Shown piece after piece: positions 1 through 11,771 of a stretch of DNA of 64,000 nt. This DNA is from Lindgomyces ingoldianus (Eukaryota; Ascomycota; Dothideomycetes; Pleosporales; Lindgomycetaceae), in contig NW_022985171.1 of the NCBI RefSeq assembly GCF_010093535.1, forward strand, positions 572,232-636,231, written 5' to 3'. Within the stretch, counting starts at the first letter, position 1, and each line of letters begins with the position of its first letter. The notes under the pieces were generated by a model. The model saw nothing but the letters and a program-made list of their open reading frames with translations. It was not told the origin of the DNA and made no database searches. The position numbers and the translations under genes were made by a program.

Positions 1-3000
1 GACAATACATCTGCGGACCGGACGGAAGCTCAAGAGGGGCTCAAGTTCCTGGGGCAAAGATTCGGAAAACAGCAAGTAAGTGCGCCTTCTTTCTATGATC
101 ACCGCTCTACTATCTGGTATATGGTGCTGATTTCTTGCCGGTAGAACCACGAAAAAGTTGAATTTGGACTTTTCAATCGCTTTATCGATGCAGTCTCAGG
201 ACCCCGTTCACCAAAAATTCAGCGAACTCTAGGCTCTCTCACAATCCCTGACACGTATAAACCTCTTCGGACACGCAATGCTACTCAAAGGAGTAGCTTA
301 CCTCGCACTACTTATAACAAAATTCCGACTGTCCATTTGATACGTCCACCAAGCCCCTGGGTAGCCATGGATCATGCACATAGAGGCGATCATGGCGGGA
401 GCGGGACGAATCCCTTTGCTATGCCTCAATCAGGAGGGAACGATTTCCGCGACGCGAAACGGAGAAAAGTCGACCTTCCTGCAACGTTGGCGCAACCTTC
501 ACTCGAGATGCTTTCAACCCCCCTGTTCAATTCAACTTCAGTATCGAAGCATGCCACTTCATCGGATGTAAGGTATTGGTTCTTGATGTTGTAACTTCTT
601 ACTCAAATGGTTCTTCTAGGATTTTGCATATCAGGATTTTATAGATGTGAGCAAATCTGCTTCTTCGCCCCGACCTTACCCGACCTCCACCATGGCTCCA
701 CCGCCTTTCACAGCCAGGGGCCAGTCTAGAATATCTCAATCTAACAGTGGAAATGGTGAGATTGCCTTGTTCATATTAGAATATCTATGTGTTACACAAA
801 AGTTCCCCAGTCCCCGCTTCATCCTATTCGACTTAACAAGTCTTTTACAGCACCAATTCCGTATCCCAAAGAGCGTGACGGTAATATCTCTCCTCTCGGA
901 AAGAGGTTCCTACAATCCAACAACCTGTCTGACGGCTATGGAGAACTACAAAATGACTACAGGCTGCCTGACTGGAGGGCCCGAATCTGCCAGCTCTCTG
1001 GGATACCTATCCAAGCGTCTGATGATCGAGTAATGAAAGGACTTGAAGCGATGGCAGCAGCATACAACACCATAGCGAAAGACAAGCTGGAAGCAAACAG
1101 CGCTTTAGAACCAACTTATCATGTCCTGCACAGGATCTATTGTGGAAGCAGCATGGAAACTACGGTGTTTCACGATGCCCCATACTACACGAGCCAAGCA
1201 GAATATCATACACACATGACTGGAGTAAAATCCGTTCCAAACGTGGAGCTTCATATAGTCAAGGAACCGCGTCTTTCTTTTGTTGTGTTCATGGAATACT
1301 CGTGTTGTCAAGTCATGTCTCACGGCGCGCCAAAGAAGAGCGATAACCCAGCACCGACGGGCCATAAAATACTTCCTGTATCTGAGGTCCTTTGCAAAGC
1401 TCTTAGCAAACTAACTTCAAACAGTCCAATAGTAGAGAACATGAGTCCTGCGTTCGAAATGCAGGATGAGATCCTTACTCCATATCTATGGGTATACCAT
1501 TCGAGAGGATCAATATTGGATTCCAAGAAGGAGCTCGATCCGGAAGAAAACCTTCATTTAGACGCCTTTATGGATTATATCAACGAGTATTACGGTTCGG
1601 AGTTTGCGACCGTAGACGATGAACTTGAAAAGGGGATGATTTCGCCGCAATACCTAAAATATCCTTTCGTATGTATAAACTTCAAAGGTTTCTTCATATG
1701 AGTTCTAACGTGGTATGATTAGGTTCCTAACCAAGTGATCGTTCTCGCAGATCTAAAACAAACAAATGAAGATGCCGACAAATACGTTAGAGCGTACCTA
1801 TTGAACCAGTGGCCAACATCAACCACAGTAGGCGGAGTAAAACAGGCTGCCATACTCTCTCTCACTGCATCATTTTGGGAGTACGACGGCGTCTTCCAGT
1901 GGTCTTCTTGTAATCTGGACATGGAAATGGATGATAAAGGACCACCAATACTAATCAATACACTGAAGATATACCCGATCGATTACGCGAAGAAGGGTCT
2001 AAAAGAGCAGCTGCGTATCAGAGGGCAGACGTTTTGGGATTTCCGGGTCAAGAACTTGGTATGTTACAATGGTTGGGACTTCAACCGGAAGGATTATATG
2101 GTGAGTGTTGGCTCATTCGTTTCCGCTATTGTCTATTACTGAACAATGATAGCGGGATACGAGATTCATGGTCGACCTGCAAACGTATAGATATATGCAT
2201 CCAGACGCGTCCGCTGCCACGAAACGACTGAATGACACACTAGGTCCTGACAAGATGGCTTCCGAAAAACCACCAGAGGATAACTTTGTGCTCCTCCTCC
2301 CAGCTAGCGTCTATGGGTTTAACATGCTGGACAAGAAATGGAGTACGTACAGTAGTCACCAGAAAATGAGCCTGTAGTCAAGCACTCTAACACAGGAATC
2401 ATAGTTAATTTGTTAGTTGACAATATGTCACCAGTTCTCTGGAACAAAAATGCTTTTGCAAGCCTCGCTCTAGACGAAGAGACAAAAGTGCTTATCACTG
2501 CACTTGTCACTAATAACATATCAGCCAACATGTCTGTCGATATCATGAGTGGGAAGGGAAATGGATTGATTGTGTTACTTCATGGGTAAGTAGCTCCTTC
2601 TTCAACCTTCTACATTCGTCTACTTACAAGAGATAGTGGCCCTGGCACGGGCAAAACCTTGACCGCTGAGAGGTAGGTGCTACATTGCGTTCTCCGACCC
2701 AGATGCGGCTGGCTAACATACCGTCCAGTGTCGCAGAGATTGTTGAGAAGCCTCTCTATCGCGTGACCTGTGGTGACATCGGAACCAACGCAGAAGACGT
2801 AGAAAAGGTAAATGAGAGGCCAAGTTGACTTTTGCAAAACAATTCCGAGACTAACACCTCTAGTATCTTACCGTTGTGCTTCATTTGGGGAAGATTTGGG
2901 ACTGTGGTGAGTTCTTTCACACTTCTTGCATTCCGGTATATCCTCATAGTGACAGTGGTACTCCTCGATGAAGCCGAAGTGTTTCTTCAAGAACGCAGTC

Positions 3001-3571
3001 TGAAGGACTTGCAAAGAAATGCACTTGTCTCAGGTTCGCAGTAGCCCAAGTAATTGAGCCGAAGATTTTTCACTAACCCCGAGCTTAATCAGTGTTTCTT
3101 CGAGTGCTCGAATACTATGAAGGTAAGACTGATGGCATATTGAGCTCGAGGCGATCATAATGACCTTCCCTAGGTATCCTGATTCTAACAAGCAACCGCG
3201 TCGGCACCTTCGACGAAGCATTCAAATCCCGCATCCAGCTAGCCCTCCGCTACGAACCACTCAACCAGTCTCAGCGCCGCAAAGTATGGGAGAATTTCAT
3301 CAACAAGATTGAAGAAGTTGAGTCTGATACAATCGACTCTGGTGATCTGCGCCGGCACATTGATCAACTAGCTACTTTTAGCATGAACGGACGGCAGATA
3401 CGTAATGCGATGACGACAGCCCGCCAGCTAGCGAAGTACAAAGATCAGACACTGGATTTCAAGGCACTAAAACATGTTATTAATGTGTCGGGGAAGTTTG
3501 ACAACTATCTCAAGAATGTGAACGAGGGGTTGTCCGATGAGGATTTGGCGAGGGAGGAGCGACTGCGATAG
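1..3571 (+). CDS. AAA-family ATPase, 5' end outside window
   Basis: Thirteen exons can be traced: 1-75, 145-567, 620-755, 851-1668, 1723-2100, 2153-2342, 2396-2585, 2637-2672, 2729-2807, 2864-2906, 2956-3033, 3093-3122 and 3174-3571. Phase is continuous throughout and the frame is already open at base 1, so the start codon lies upstream. The long N-terminal half (exons 2-6) resembles the uncharacterised region (DUF7025-like) that precedes the ATPase domain in many fungal AAA proteins. The C-terminal third has Walker A GPGTGKT (split by the intron before 2637), Walker B VVLLDEAE, the sensor-1 stretch LTSNR and an arginine-finger context FKSRIQLALRY, followed by a helical lid. Family members couple ATP hydrolysis to protein remodelling; the substrate here is unknown. 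The donor at 3034 (GTTCGC) is weak, so that junction is the least certain. These genes are common in accessory regions of Pezizomycotina. Confidence 0.88.
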
Positions 3572-3809
3572 TAGTGTTTTTGTGGACGTGAGCTTTTGAT
3601 AGTGAATATATTTCCACATTGTAGTTATACCATATAATAAATAATTATATGAGCACAACTAGTTTCAAACAACGTTTCAGTCTTGCTAGCGAACAAAAGA
3701 TGACCGGAAAGAATCAACACAGGCGATAATTATTGCTTAAGTTACCTATTAGCGCACTGTCTCTTGTCGAACTAGCACTACACCCACCGACACTTGCTTC
3801 GGAAGTACT

Positions 3810-4332
3810 TCATATAATGTTCCACACCACATCTATAGTCACGGTGTGAGCTTGATGCACAATGATCATCGTTGCCCTAGTGATAGCGAAGCCGATCGTA
3901 ACAAGAAAAAGAGAAAATAGTCCGAACAAAGCGACGTTCTGCCTGAAAGCCAATTGAAGCTGCCGTACAATCATCCATGGTATGGATAGGACTATAAATG
4001 TATTCCGTAGCTGAAATTTTACACCTTAGCGGCAACTTACTGAGACAGTTGATCACAATATCGCTCACAACACTAACTACAATGGCCTTCATCGTGCACT
4101 TCGCTGCATTAGGGAAGCGTCTTGCATGTATATCCTCAACGCCAACACTTTGGCACTCAAAGGGCAACGTGGCGAAGAAAAATAGGTAGCCAACCGCCGT
4201 TATCGCAAGTATACAACACCGTCGCACCTTCGAAGCCCACAGCTTATGTGGATCTAAGGACCAAATGAATATGAGGATAGTGAGCTTGATCAACCACATA
4301 GGGGTACGAATAAATGCGGAAATGACCACCAA
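3810..4332 (-). pseudogene. PTH11-like rhodopsin-domain receptor relic
   Basis: On the minus strand, 4332-4020 translates to membrane-like sequence with hallmarks of the fungal PTH11/rhodopsin-domain family: RTPMWLIKLTILIFIW (helix 2/3), AVGYLFFFATLPFECQ (the usual FQC motif before helix 4) and SDIVINCLSKLPL. After an intron-like gap ending with ACGGCAG, 3960-3810 continues as LQLAFRQNVALFGLFSLF and IDVVWNII, which match the next conserved blocks of the same family, and then stops with TGA at 3812-3810. No donor/acceptor pair joins the two parts in phase. The N-terminal helix and the C-terminal half are missing. This fits a truncated, shifted copy; a poorly resolved exon structure is the alternative. 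Confidence 0.5.
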
Positions 4333-6223
4333 GACGTGAAAACGTCGTTTCTGGCTCCTGGAAAATATCTCTAAGGGTGTTATTTCATTGGTAAGGGCTT
4401 CCCGCGTAGAATAGATACCATCCTAGTATAGCGTTATAATAATTTCGCCAAGGAGTAAAGAACCCATGCTAATGAAATAAGAAGATCATCCTAGAGGAAT
4501 ATTTTAAATACTAACTATCATGCATATGCTTAAAGTGAGAGAAATAAAGTTACAACTCCTGTAGCAACCCAAACAATGATCCTTTTAATCATTAGCGCTT
4601 GCGCATCGTAATAGCTACCCACTTGGTCTGCAGACGTGTTCAGAGGCATTAGCTACGATGCATTAGATCATAGTGTATATGTTAATATAGGTGTAGCTTC
4701 ATCGGTTCAATGATGTTGCCTAGATAAATCGAGAAAACAAGTTCATCTGTCTGCTTTTATAGGCCGTCTAGAGATAATTGTTTTTGTAGGCAATTGCCAA
4801 CTCGGTTGCCTTTGCCAAGTAGGATGGTCATCCGTTGTAACAACTGTGTAATTTCTGATCTATAAATCTTAATCTCACACAACATCCCAAACTCTACGTT
4901 AGAGCGGTGGATTGGTGTTATTAGCGGGGCTCTTTTTAGTGTTTCTTGATTCTATATAAAGCAAGGCTAGGATCGTTACACCTACTTCCAATCCTTCTTT
5001 TACATCCCATATGAATCAAACACCATAAAGTATGCTCAATAGCGGGAGAACAAACACTCCAATGTCAGTACCTTGACATAATTTTTAGGCTTAGCGTACT
5101 TAGCATATTACTATCTCTAGCAATGAAGGTACAATCGAGACGCAGCAATGGAGAAATATTTCATGTAGCCAATTGCCTACATTCACATATTTATGACTGG
5201 TCTAGATTTGTCCTTGCGATTGCAATTTCAACATCTTTTCCTGAGGTCGCATTTTTCAGAAGCAAGAGACGGGTACATATTCGAATACATTCGTCGCAGC
5301 GAGGCGGGAAATAGTACTGCAGACAAGCCTCAGAACCTTATGGTCAGACTTGCCGAGGAGGCAATATATTGACAATTTCATTTCACCTAGTAATCGCTCT
5401 AACCCAGATTATCATAACAATCTGGCGCCGCGGTCTCACAACCGGACTTGCCAGGCATGTCAATTCAATTAACTTGCTCTAAGTTTTTCTTTTCGTGTCA
5501 AGGAAGGCCCACATGGTGTTATCACCTACGAGTCTCCCTCTCCTGCTGGAGGGTGCTTCGATGAGGTGTCTCCAGGCTGAATAACAGTCTCACCGCCAAT
5601 TCCTCATAAAATTGTGTTAAGTTTCTTTGACACCTCAATGACCTTGGAATGGTGCGCGTAGGAATTGCGGCAATAAAAGTTTGGGAGTCTTCATATAAAA
5701 ATCCAACTTTTTGTGAGTTAGGAGTGTTTAGACTCGAAAGAGTGGAATGACGGGGCAGGATTAACATCCTGAAAAGAAGAAGGCAATGCATTGGGAGTTG
5801 TGTGCATATGTAGGGAGGCAGATAGTCGCAAAGTTGCTAAAGCAATTTAGCTGGCAAGGCTGAAAGAATGGCTAGCCCGGAAGGTATCTAGATATTGTGA
5901 AGTGGTGCTTGTGAAGAGTATGGGACAATGACCAGATGTTGATGCTCAAGGAGAGTGAATCCCAGGAGTGACGGGAAATCACTTACTCATCACGCTTTTC
6001 ACCTTCCACGGCTGTGTCGTATCACAAACACATCCGTTTGCCTGGCAACAGGACCCTCATCATCACCACCATCATCACCATAGGCCTATGATAGCAAACT
6101 AAACCCAATCTCCCAAAACATGACTCTCAACCTCCCCTACCCTAAACTATCTCACCGTAATATCCCCATCAATAATCCATACTATATTTACACTAATTCT
6201 CCTACCTCTACCCTCAAAATCTA
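4333..6223. other. Intergenic, no supported gene
   Basis: About 1.9 kb with only short chance frames, several AT-rich runs and a small CAT/CAC microsatellite near 6057-6080. The last 150 bases are pyrimidine-rich and probably hold the promoter of the gene at 6224. Confidence 0.5.
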
Positions 6224-7738
6224 ATGTGGTCCGCACAAGGAAGTCCTGTCAAGAAAGACCGCGACATTCTCCATTCCGCGTCGCGACCACAGCGCCATTC
6301 AAACTGGGAACCACAGACGCTGGATTGGAGATGGCGACATGGGGTGATACGCTCTGAAGACTTTGAAGATGATAGGAGGAGTATGAGTGTTTGGGATCAG
6401 ATGGCGGAATATACTATTAAGAGACGGAATGAGGTGCGTCGACGGCGGAGGGTGCGGAGGGAGAGGGATATGGGGAGGTTTGTGGGGGTAAATGACGTGG
6501 ATGAGGAAGAAGAAGAAGAAGAAGAGAAAGGGGATAGGAATACCATGGAGGAGAAGATGTTGGACGAGGGACACGAGATGATAGAAGTGGGCGAGAAGGA
6601 TGCGGAAGCTGAGGAAACGCCGACGCCATCGACACCGCGAACACGTGCGCCGCAGAAGTCAGAGCTAGTCCAGATGGCCACATACAAAATTCACGTTCCA
6701 ATGACAGAAGATGGCCCAGAAGAAGTGTGGAAACAAACCAGCCTCACCGCTATCCTCCGCCTCACATGCAAATCCCCACCTAGTTTCACCCCTCCTTACA
6801 CACCCAAACACAAGATACGCTGCCCGCCCTTCCACCGCCCCTTCATCGACGAAACCCGCCCCACCAACCTACTCAAAATCACCCAATCCCTCCGAGCGCC
6901 ACCAAAACAAGACGATCCGCCTATCCCCCCCATACCACACTCTTTCCACTGGTTTCCTGATGCCATTCCTGTGGACGCCATATTCCCTCCCGGCGTCCCT
7001 ATGTCCGGAAAAGAGATCCTAGCATTCTATCCCCATCATCCGCGCAACAGAGGCGTCGGCCTGCGTCTCCTCGAAAATGACTATCGCGGAGCTGATATCC
7101 TCGCCATTTCATCCTGGTTCCGGGGAATCACGGAGCTGCCCATGCGACCGATGGACATGAACGACAATCTGCGAACCATTGGCCGTTCACACTATCGGGA
7201 TCAGAAGTGGAGTCTATTCCGACACAAAGGTAAATCGTGGAGGAACATGTACACGGATGATTTGGCGCATAGCGAGGTCGCCCGGAAGCGCGGTTTGTCG
7301 GTACCAACGTTTGAGGAGTTACTGACGGGACTGAAATATTTACCCCACGGGCTCGATGCGCGTGGTTTGACAGCAGTACTGACATGGTACGTACAGCATC
7401 GGGGTTTATTTTCCCCGAGGCTAGAGTTTAATGTCTTGCATGCTCGCGATTTGATCAGGGTGCTTCGGATCCCCTTAAAGCCGTTTGGGAGGCGGAATTT
7501 GGATAAGATTGGTTTAACAGAGTGGCGGATGAATGGGGGGTTTGAGGAGAGGGAGATTGAGGTAGAAGGGCTAAGGAGTTGGGGTGGGGAGGAGGGGAAA
7601 GGAAATGTAGCGGAGTATTTGTCGTTGAGGTTGGTTCTGCTGGGACCATGGCTGAGTTGGGTGGGGTCCGGAAGGAAGGCGTTGGGGGAGTATTTGGATG
7701 GGAAGGAGAGGGAGATGGAAGGATATGGGGGTATGTAG
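6224..7738 (+). CDS. Hypothetical protein with acidic low-complexity tract
   Basis: A single uninterrupted frame of 504 codons starting with ATG at 6224; no family is recognised. The protein begins with a basic, arginine-rich segment (roughly residues 70-85), followed by a pure glutamate run encoded by a GAA/GAG repeat near 6505-6530. A proline-rich middle part (about 190-250) follows. The C-terminal half is more regular, with conserved-looking blocks such as HSFHWFPDAIPVDAIFP, WFRGITELPMRPMDMNDNLR and YLPHGLDARGLTAVLTWYVQ. No signal peptide or membrane helix is visible, so it is likely cytosolic or nuclear. Proline- and histidine-rich frames on the opposite strand are shadows of this gene. 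The length and the structured C-terminus make it a credible protein; function unknown. Confidence 0.65.
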   Translation: MWSAQGSPVKKDRDILHSASRPQRHSNWEPQTLDWRWRHGVIRSEDFEDDRRSMSVWDQMAEYTIKRRNEVRRRRRVRRERDMGRFVGVNDVDEEEEEEEEKGDRNTMEEKMLDEGHEMIEVGEKDAEAEETPTPSTPRTRAPQKSELVQMATYKIHVPMTEDGPEEVWKQTSLTAILRLTCKSPPSFTPPYTPKHKIRCPPFHRPFIDETRPTNLLKITQSLRAPPKQDDPPIPPIPHSFHWFPDAIPVDAIFPPGVPMSGKEILAFYPHHPRNRGVGLRLLENDYRGADILAISSWFRGITELPMRPMDMNDNLRTIGRSHYRDQKWSLFRHKGKSWRNMYTDDLAHSEVARKRGLSVPTFEELLTGLKYLPHGLDARGLTAVLTWYVQHRGLFSPRLEFNVLHARDLIRVLRIPLKPFGRRNLDKIGLTEWRMNGGFEEREIEVEGLRSWGGEEGKGNVAEYLSLRLVLLGPWLSWVGSGRKALGEYLDGKEREMEGYGGM

Positions 7739-7910
7739 GAGTAAAGGATGAGGTTAGAGTAGGTGTTGTGTTGAGGGAGGAAGTATGACACCATTTTCTT
7801 GTACAGATCCATGTTCTAATAGACAAGGAAGGACCGGCGGGAGGCGACCTAGTTTTTGATGCTGGAAAGAACGTATAGCAAGAGAGATTGAAAACAGTGG
7901 TAGGAACGAA

Positions 7911-8354
7911 TCAAGGATCAACCCAAACCGGCATCGCCGCAAAGACAGCCAAAAGAGTGAAATAAACTGGCCCAGCGACCGCATCCCTATCTTGAACCCA
8001 ATTCCACCATCCTTTCCACTCTTTCCCCATAAAAAATACCGTCCCAGCGATCTCGGCTACCAGCATCAACACCAAGGCTACAAAGCCAATAGCGGCGAGG
8101 TGAGAGGTCGAGGTCTGAGGGTGGAGTCGTCGGACGATAAGTTGAGCCGACTTGGCTATGGCGACTAGCATGACGGGCATCTCGAGCAACTGCGCTTTGC
8201 GGTCTCCAAGGATGGGTTGGAGAAATGGAACGCGAATACATCCGAGGGCTAGGCCAGATGTGAAGATGAGGGCGAAGTAGAGGATGGAAGATGATAGAAG
8301 GGTAAGCGCAGATTGCGAGGAACTAGCTGTCGCAGTTGGTGATTGTGAAGCCAT
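7911..8354 (-). CDS. Small four-helix integral membrane protein, bacterial-like
   Basis: Intronless 147-residue frame. After a Ser/Thr-rich N-terminus come four hydrophobic segments, around SILYFALIFTSGLALGCIRV, LLEMPVMLVAIAKSAQLIV, LAAIGFVALVLMLVAEIAG and VAGPVYFTLLAVFAAMPVWV. The pattern G-x-x-LG-x-x-RV, then A-x-LLE-x-P-x-M, then a WVVRR-like IVRRL and a final RD-x-VAGPVY closely resembles, from memory, a family of uncharacterised membrane proteins widespread in Proteobacteria. It is tail-to-tail with the gene ending at 7738, 172 bp away. No catalytic residues are evident; function unknown. The lack of introns and the bacterial likeness would fit an old horizontal transfer, but that is inference. 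Confidence 0.7.
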   Translation of the reverse strand: MASQSPTATASSSQSALTLLSSSILYFALIFTSGLALGCIRVPFLQPILGDRKAQLLEMPVMLVAIAKSAQLIVRRLHPQTSTSHLAAIGFVALVLMLVAEIAGTVFFMGKEWKGWWNWVQDRDAVAGPVYFTLLAVFAAMPVWVDP

Positions 8355-10214
8355 GGATGTTTGATGAGTCTCGTTCTTTTGATTTCGTCAAGAGTTGCGG
8401 ATAAAGTGAGACTATTGTTAGAGGTGGAAGGGCAAGTGATTTGTACTTAGTAGGGGCTTCATTGATCGGATAAGTATAGCAAGCCGCAAAGGGCGTGGAA
8501 TGATGCTCTGATGAGCTGATCGCGGGTCATCTGCCATTTCCCCTCTACATAGACAACGACGACAAACAACAATATGGGTCTACAAAAGGACGACGATCAA
8601 CTGCTGGAGCATCGTACAACACGACGAAAGCCACGATGGTAGATGTCTGGAGAGCTAAGAGTACGGTTGAAAGAAACCCACGTCAAGCTTGGCATTCGGA
8701 CAATTCCACCAACTACGCCGCGTTCTGGGAATACTAAGACCACTAAGACAGCACAATGTGGCCGTGGGAGCAGATCGCTGCGTGATGAAAAAAGAACACT
8801 TGAGTGGATGGATATAATCCCATCAATAAGCCTTACGTTCCATTGGCGTTTACTTGCCTTCTATGAGCGGTTTGAGTGCTATTCCAAAGATGAGTCCGAG
8901 TCACAAACTTGATACGGAGGGAATTCGTTTGCGATGAAATGGAAGTTCGATAAGCCTTTGGAAAATTGCGTGTATACTCTGCATGAATATAATTGTACGC
9001 TATACACCAAATTTTGCACTCAATCTGCGTACCTTTTCTAAATATTCGGCTTCTACAAAGGCTTCCTTTCACCGGTCCAAGAGCAGAAGAACACTCTCGA
9101 ACTCACATTCTTCAAGAAATCTAAGACAATGTACCGAATGAAAACGCGCACCTGGGATGGCGAATGCGGCCTAGTATAGGCGCAGAAAGGCCTCGATACT
9201 AACATAGACGAAATCTACAACTCCCGCCTTAACTCTCTTGGCGCCCAACTCTCGTCTACGACAAGTGCAAATGCCACTAGAATATCTAACTATATAAGGA
9301 TATCGATTTACAAGGAATGGTGTACACAAATCCTGAAAGCAAGCACTTGATAACCATCCAGAAGTTGCTTGTACGGAAGCGGAGACTGTAACTCGACGCT
9401 TGGGGCCGGTATCCTAGCGAAGAAGTCGAAGACGTAATCATCCCGATCCAAATCAACCGAGGAGGTGCGTCCAAGGTTTCGTCCAAGGTCCAAGGGCCAG
9501 CGTCTGCCGAATTGGCCGACTGAGTGACAGCTGACGAAGATTGCTAATCAGATGCATATGGCGGCGTTCTTGAATGAAGGCTGAATTGGTGGCGCTGTTC
9601 AAGGGTGTGGGTTTGGAAGAATTTGGAAGAGTAGGAGGGGTGTGCAAAGAGCTGCCAGTTCGATAATTGCCATTAGAGAGAGGCATTAAATAAAACGTTG
9701 GAGGCACATTTGCATATGCAGGAGTCTAGGAAAGATGTTGTGAGGCTGATGAATGATAGGACGGATTTAGGGACATATCGTTATAAACTTGAGCAGGGGG
9801 TATGAGATACGCTCCCATTTGGGCTCTGATGTATGCCATTTACTAAGACACCACATATAATGCAATGATTGAAGCCTGAAAATGTGCTCGAGGTGGAGGG
9901 GTGATTATTTTACCAAATAAGGACTAGCGCGGTTTGTGATCTTGGCGCCCCTCCATGTTCACACAAATCTTTGAGTCAGATGCGTCTGCTCCACGACTTC
10001 GCCTGCCCAACGCTTCCCTTCACCTTCTCCACACGCATCCCGACAAATTTCCTGCCGAAGCGGAACCATTCTCACCATCTACAACGGCATTCCCCCCCTT
10101 ACGGATATCACGAGCGACCCGAATCGACAGAATAGCCACACCAACTGGCCGCTGCAACAAGCAGGTCCCTTATAGCCCTTCCTTTCACCCAAATCTACAC
10201 ATAACACGGCAACC
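8355..10214. other. Intergenic with possible gene remnant at 9292-9501
   Basis: Mostly uninformative. On the plus strand, 9292-9501 reads in one frame as gene-like sequence (for example GMVYTNPESKHLITIQKLL, then DAWGRYPSEEVEDVIIPIQI) with one TAA between the two blocks, a position one base away from a glutamine codon. It could be a decayed exon of an unknown gene. The 200 bases before 10215 are pyrimidine-rich and probably form the promoter and leader of the eIF2-alpha gene. Confidence 0.35.
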
Positions 10215-11269
10215 ATGTCTCTGACGAATTGCCGGTTCTACGAGGAGAAGTACCCTGAGGTGGAGAGCTTTGTCATGGTCAATGTCAAGCAGATCGCTGA
10301 GATGGGCGCATACGTGAAGCTGTTAGAATATGGTGCGTTTGGTCATTTGCCGGCACAAAATCTTCACCATGTTCTATACCTGTGCTAACTATTCGTAGAC
10401 AATATCGATGGCATGATTCTCCTCTCCGAACTCTCGCGCCGACGTATCAGAAGTATCCAGAAACTTATCCGAGTGGGACGAAACGAGGTTGTGGTCGTGC
10501 TCAGGGTGGACAAGGACAAGGGATATATTGATCTGTCGAAGCGCCGAGTGTCGCCCGAGGATATTGTCAAGTGCGAGGAACGGTATAATAAATCTAAGAT
10601 GGTGCACTCGATTATGCGTCATGTTGCCGAGAAGACGAACACTCCCATCGAAGAGTTGTACCAGAGCATCGGCTGGCCGCTGAACAAGAAATACGGGCAC
10701 TCGATCGATGCTTTCAAGCTTTCCATCACGAACCCCGATGTATGGAACGATGTCACGTTTCCGAACGATGTGGTCAAGGAGGAGCTGCAGTCCTACATCG
10801 GCAAGAGGCTTACGCCGCAGCCAACCAAGGTGCGGTCGGATATTGAGGTCACCTGCTTCGGCTATGAAGGCATTGATGCAGTCAAGACGGCGCTTCGATG
10901 CGCAGAGGCGAAGAACACGCCCGAAACCCAAGTCAAGGTCAAGCTTGTGTCTCCTCCACTATACGGTATGCCCCTCGAAAAAGGATGCATCCTAGCTGTG
11001 CTAACACGTCTGCAGTACTCACCTCGCAGTGTCTCGACAAGAATGCTGGTATCGAGACTCTCGAGACAGCCATCAAGGACATCGACCAGAGCATTTCGAA
11101 AGCAGGCGGAAGTTGCGTGGTTAGGATGGCACCGAAGGCTGTCACGGAGAACGATGACGCGGAGTTGGCGGCGCTCATGGAGAAGAGAGAGCGGGAGAAC
11201 CAGGAAGTCAGCGGAGACGAGGACGAGAGCACGAGCGATGAGGGTGGCGTGGTCGAGGCCGACACATAA
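10215..11269 (+). CDS. SUI2: Translation initiation factor eIF2 subunit alpha
   Basis: Three exons (10215-10332, 10399-10965, 11016-11269) give 312 residues, the usual length for fungal eIF2-alpha. The subunit belongs to the eIF2 heterotrimer that delivers initiator tRNA to the 40S ribosome. The N-terminal S1 domain begins [19 protein letters not shown] and carries [12 protein letters not shown]; the Ser at codon 52 (Ser51 in mature numbering) is the classical phosphorylation site of Gcn2-type kinases. The helical domain ([29 protein letters not shown]) and the C-terminal alpha/beta domain ([30 protein letters not shown]) follow, ending in an acidic tail. The start is fixed by the conserved N-terminus. 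The ATG sits in AACCATGTC, a favourable fungal context. Confidence 0.97.
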
Positions 11270-11771
11270 GCGAGCGCCCAGATGCGATGTGGTAAAAAAC
11301 GACTCTGATGAACTGAATATGGACATCACCAAAAGCGAACATGGAGTTCGGTAGCAAGCCGGATACTGGCCGACGGGGAAAATGGATCATATAGCATAGT
11401 CGCGTAGCCTCCAGCAACGAAATACACTTCTAACAACACTTCTAACAATCCCCGCGATGGCCCACTGGAGCTGATGTGTGATCGTAGCGCGATGCATGGA
11501 CAGGGGGTGAGGAGCTTGGGGCAGGGTGGGGTCAAGCAAAGTGGGAATGACGATGGCTTGCACAGCCAAGCTCTCTGCCGCGTCCAACTTTTGGACATGC
11601 GCCAACCTCTCTGGTGCCCTCCTCTTTTGTCTCCTCCTCATCTGCGACCTCGGGCTGATCTCTGAACCCTCTATTCTTAATTATTCGAGGCGTTGTTGTC
11701 CTCACCTCCGTTGATCACCCTCACGGACTTCTGCGCCTCACGGAACTTGCCCAAGCTCCGGCACAGCAACA
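11270..11771. other. Intergenic between eIF2-alpha and channel gene
   Basis: About 500 bases holding the 3' end of the eIF2-alpha transcript and the promoter of the channel gene. The stretch 11640-11770 is pyrimidine-rich. No further gene seen. Confidence 0.5.

Noticed and set aside
6299..6701. Three overlapping minus-strand frames rich in Pro, Ser and His.
   Set aside because: They mirror the GAA/GAG-rich and Arg-rich coding sequence of the plus-strand gene at 6224; composition is that of an antisense shadow.
7201..7826. Minus-strand frames of 203 and 123 codons antisense to the end of the gene at 6224.
   Set aside because: Low-complexity Pro/Ser/Thr composition produced by the purine-rich sense strand; no domain or start context.
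10389..11332. Long minus-strand frames antisense to the eIF2-alpha gene (180 and 156 codons).
   Set aside because: Explained by codon bias of a highly expressed gene on the plus strand.
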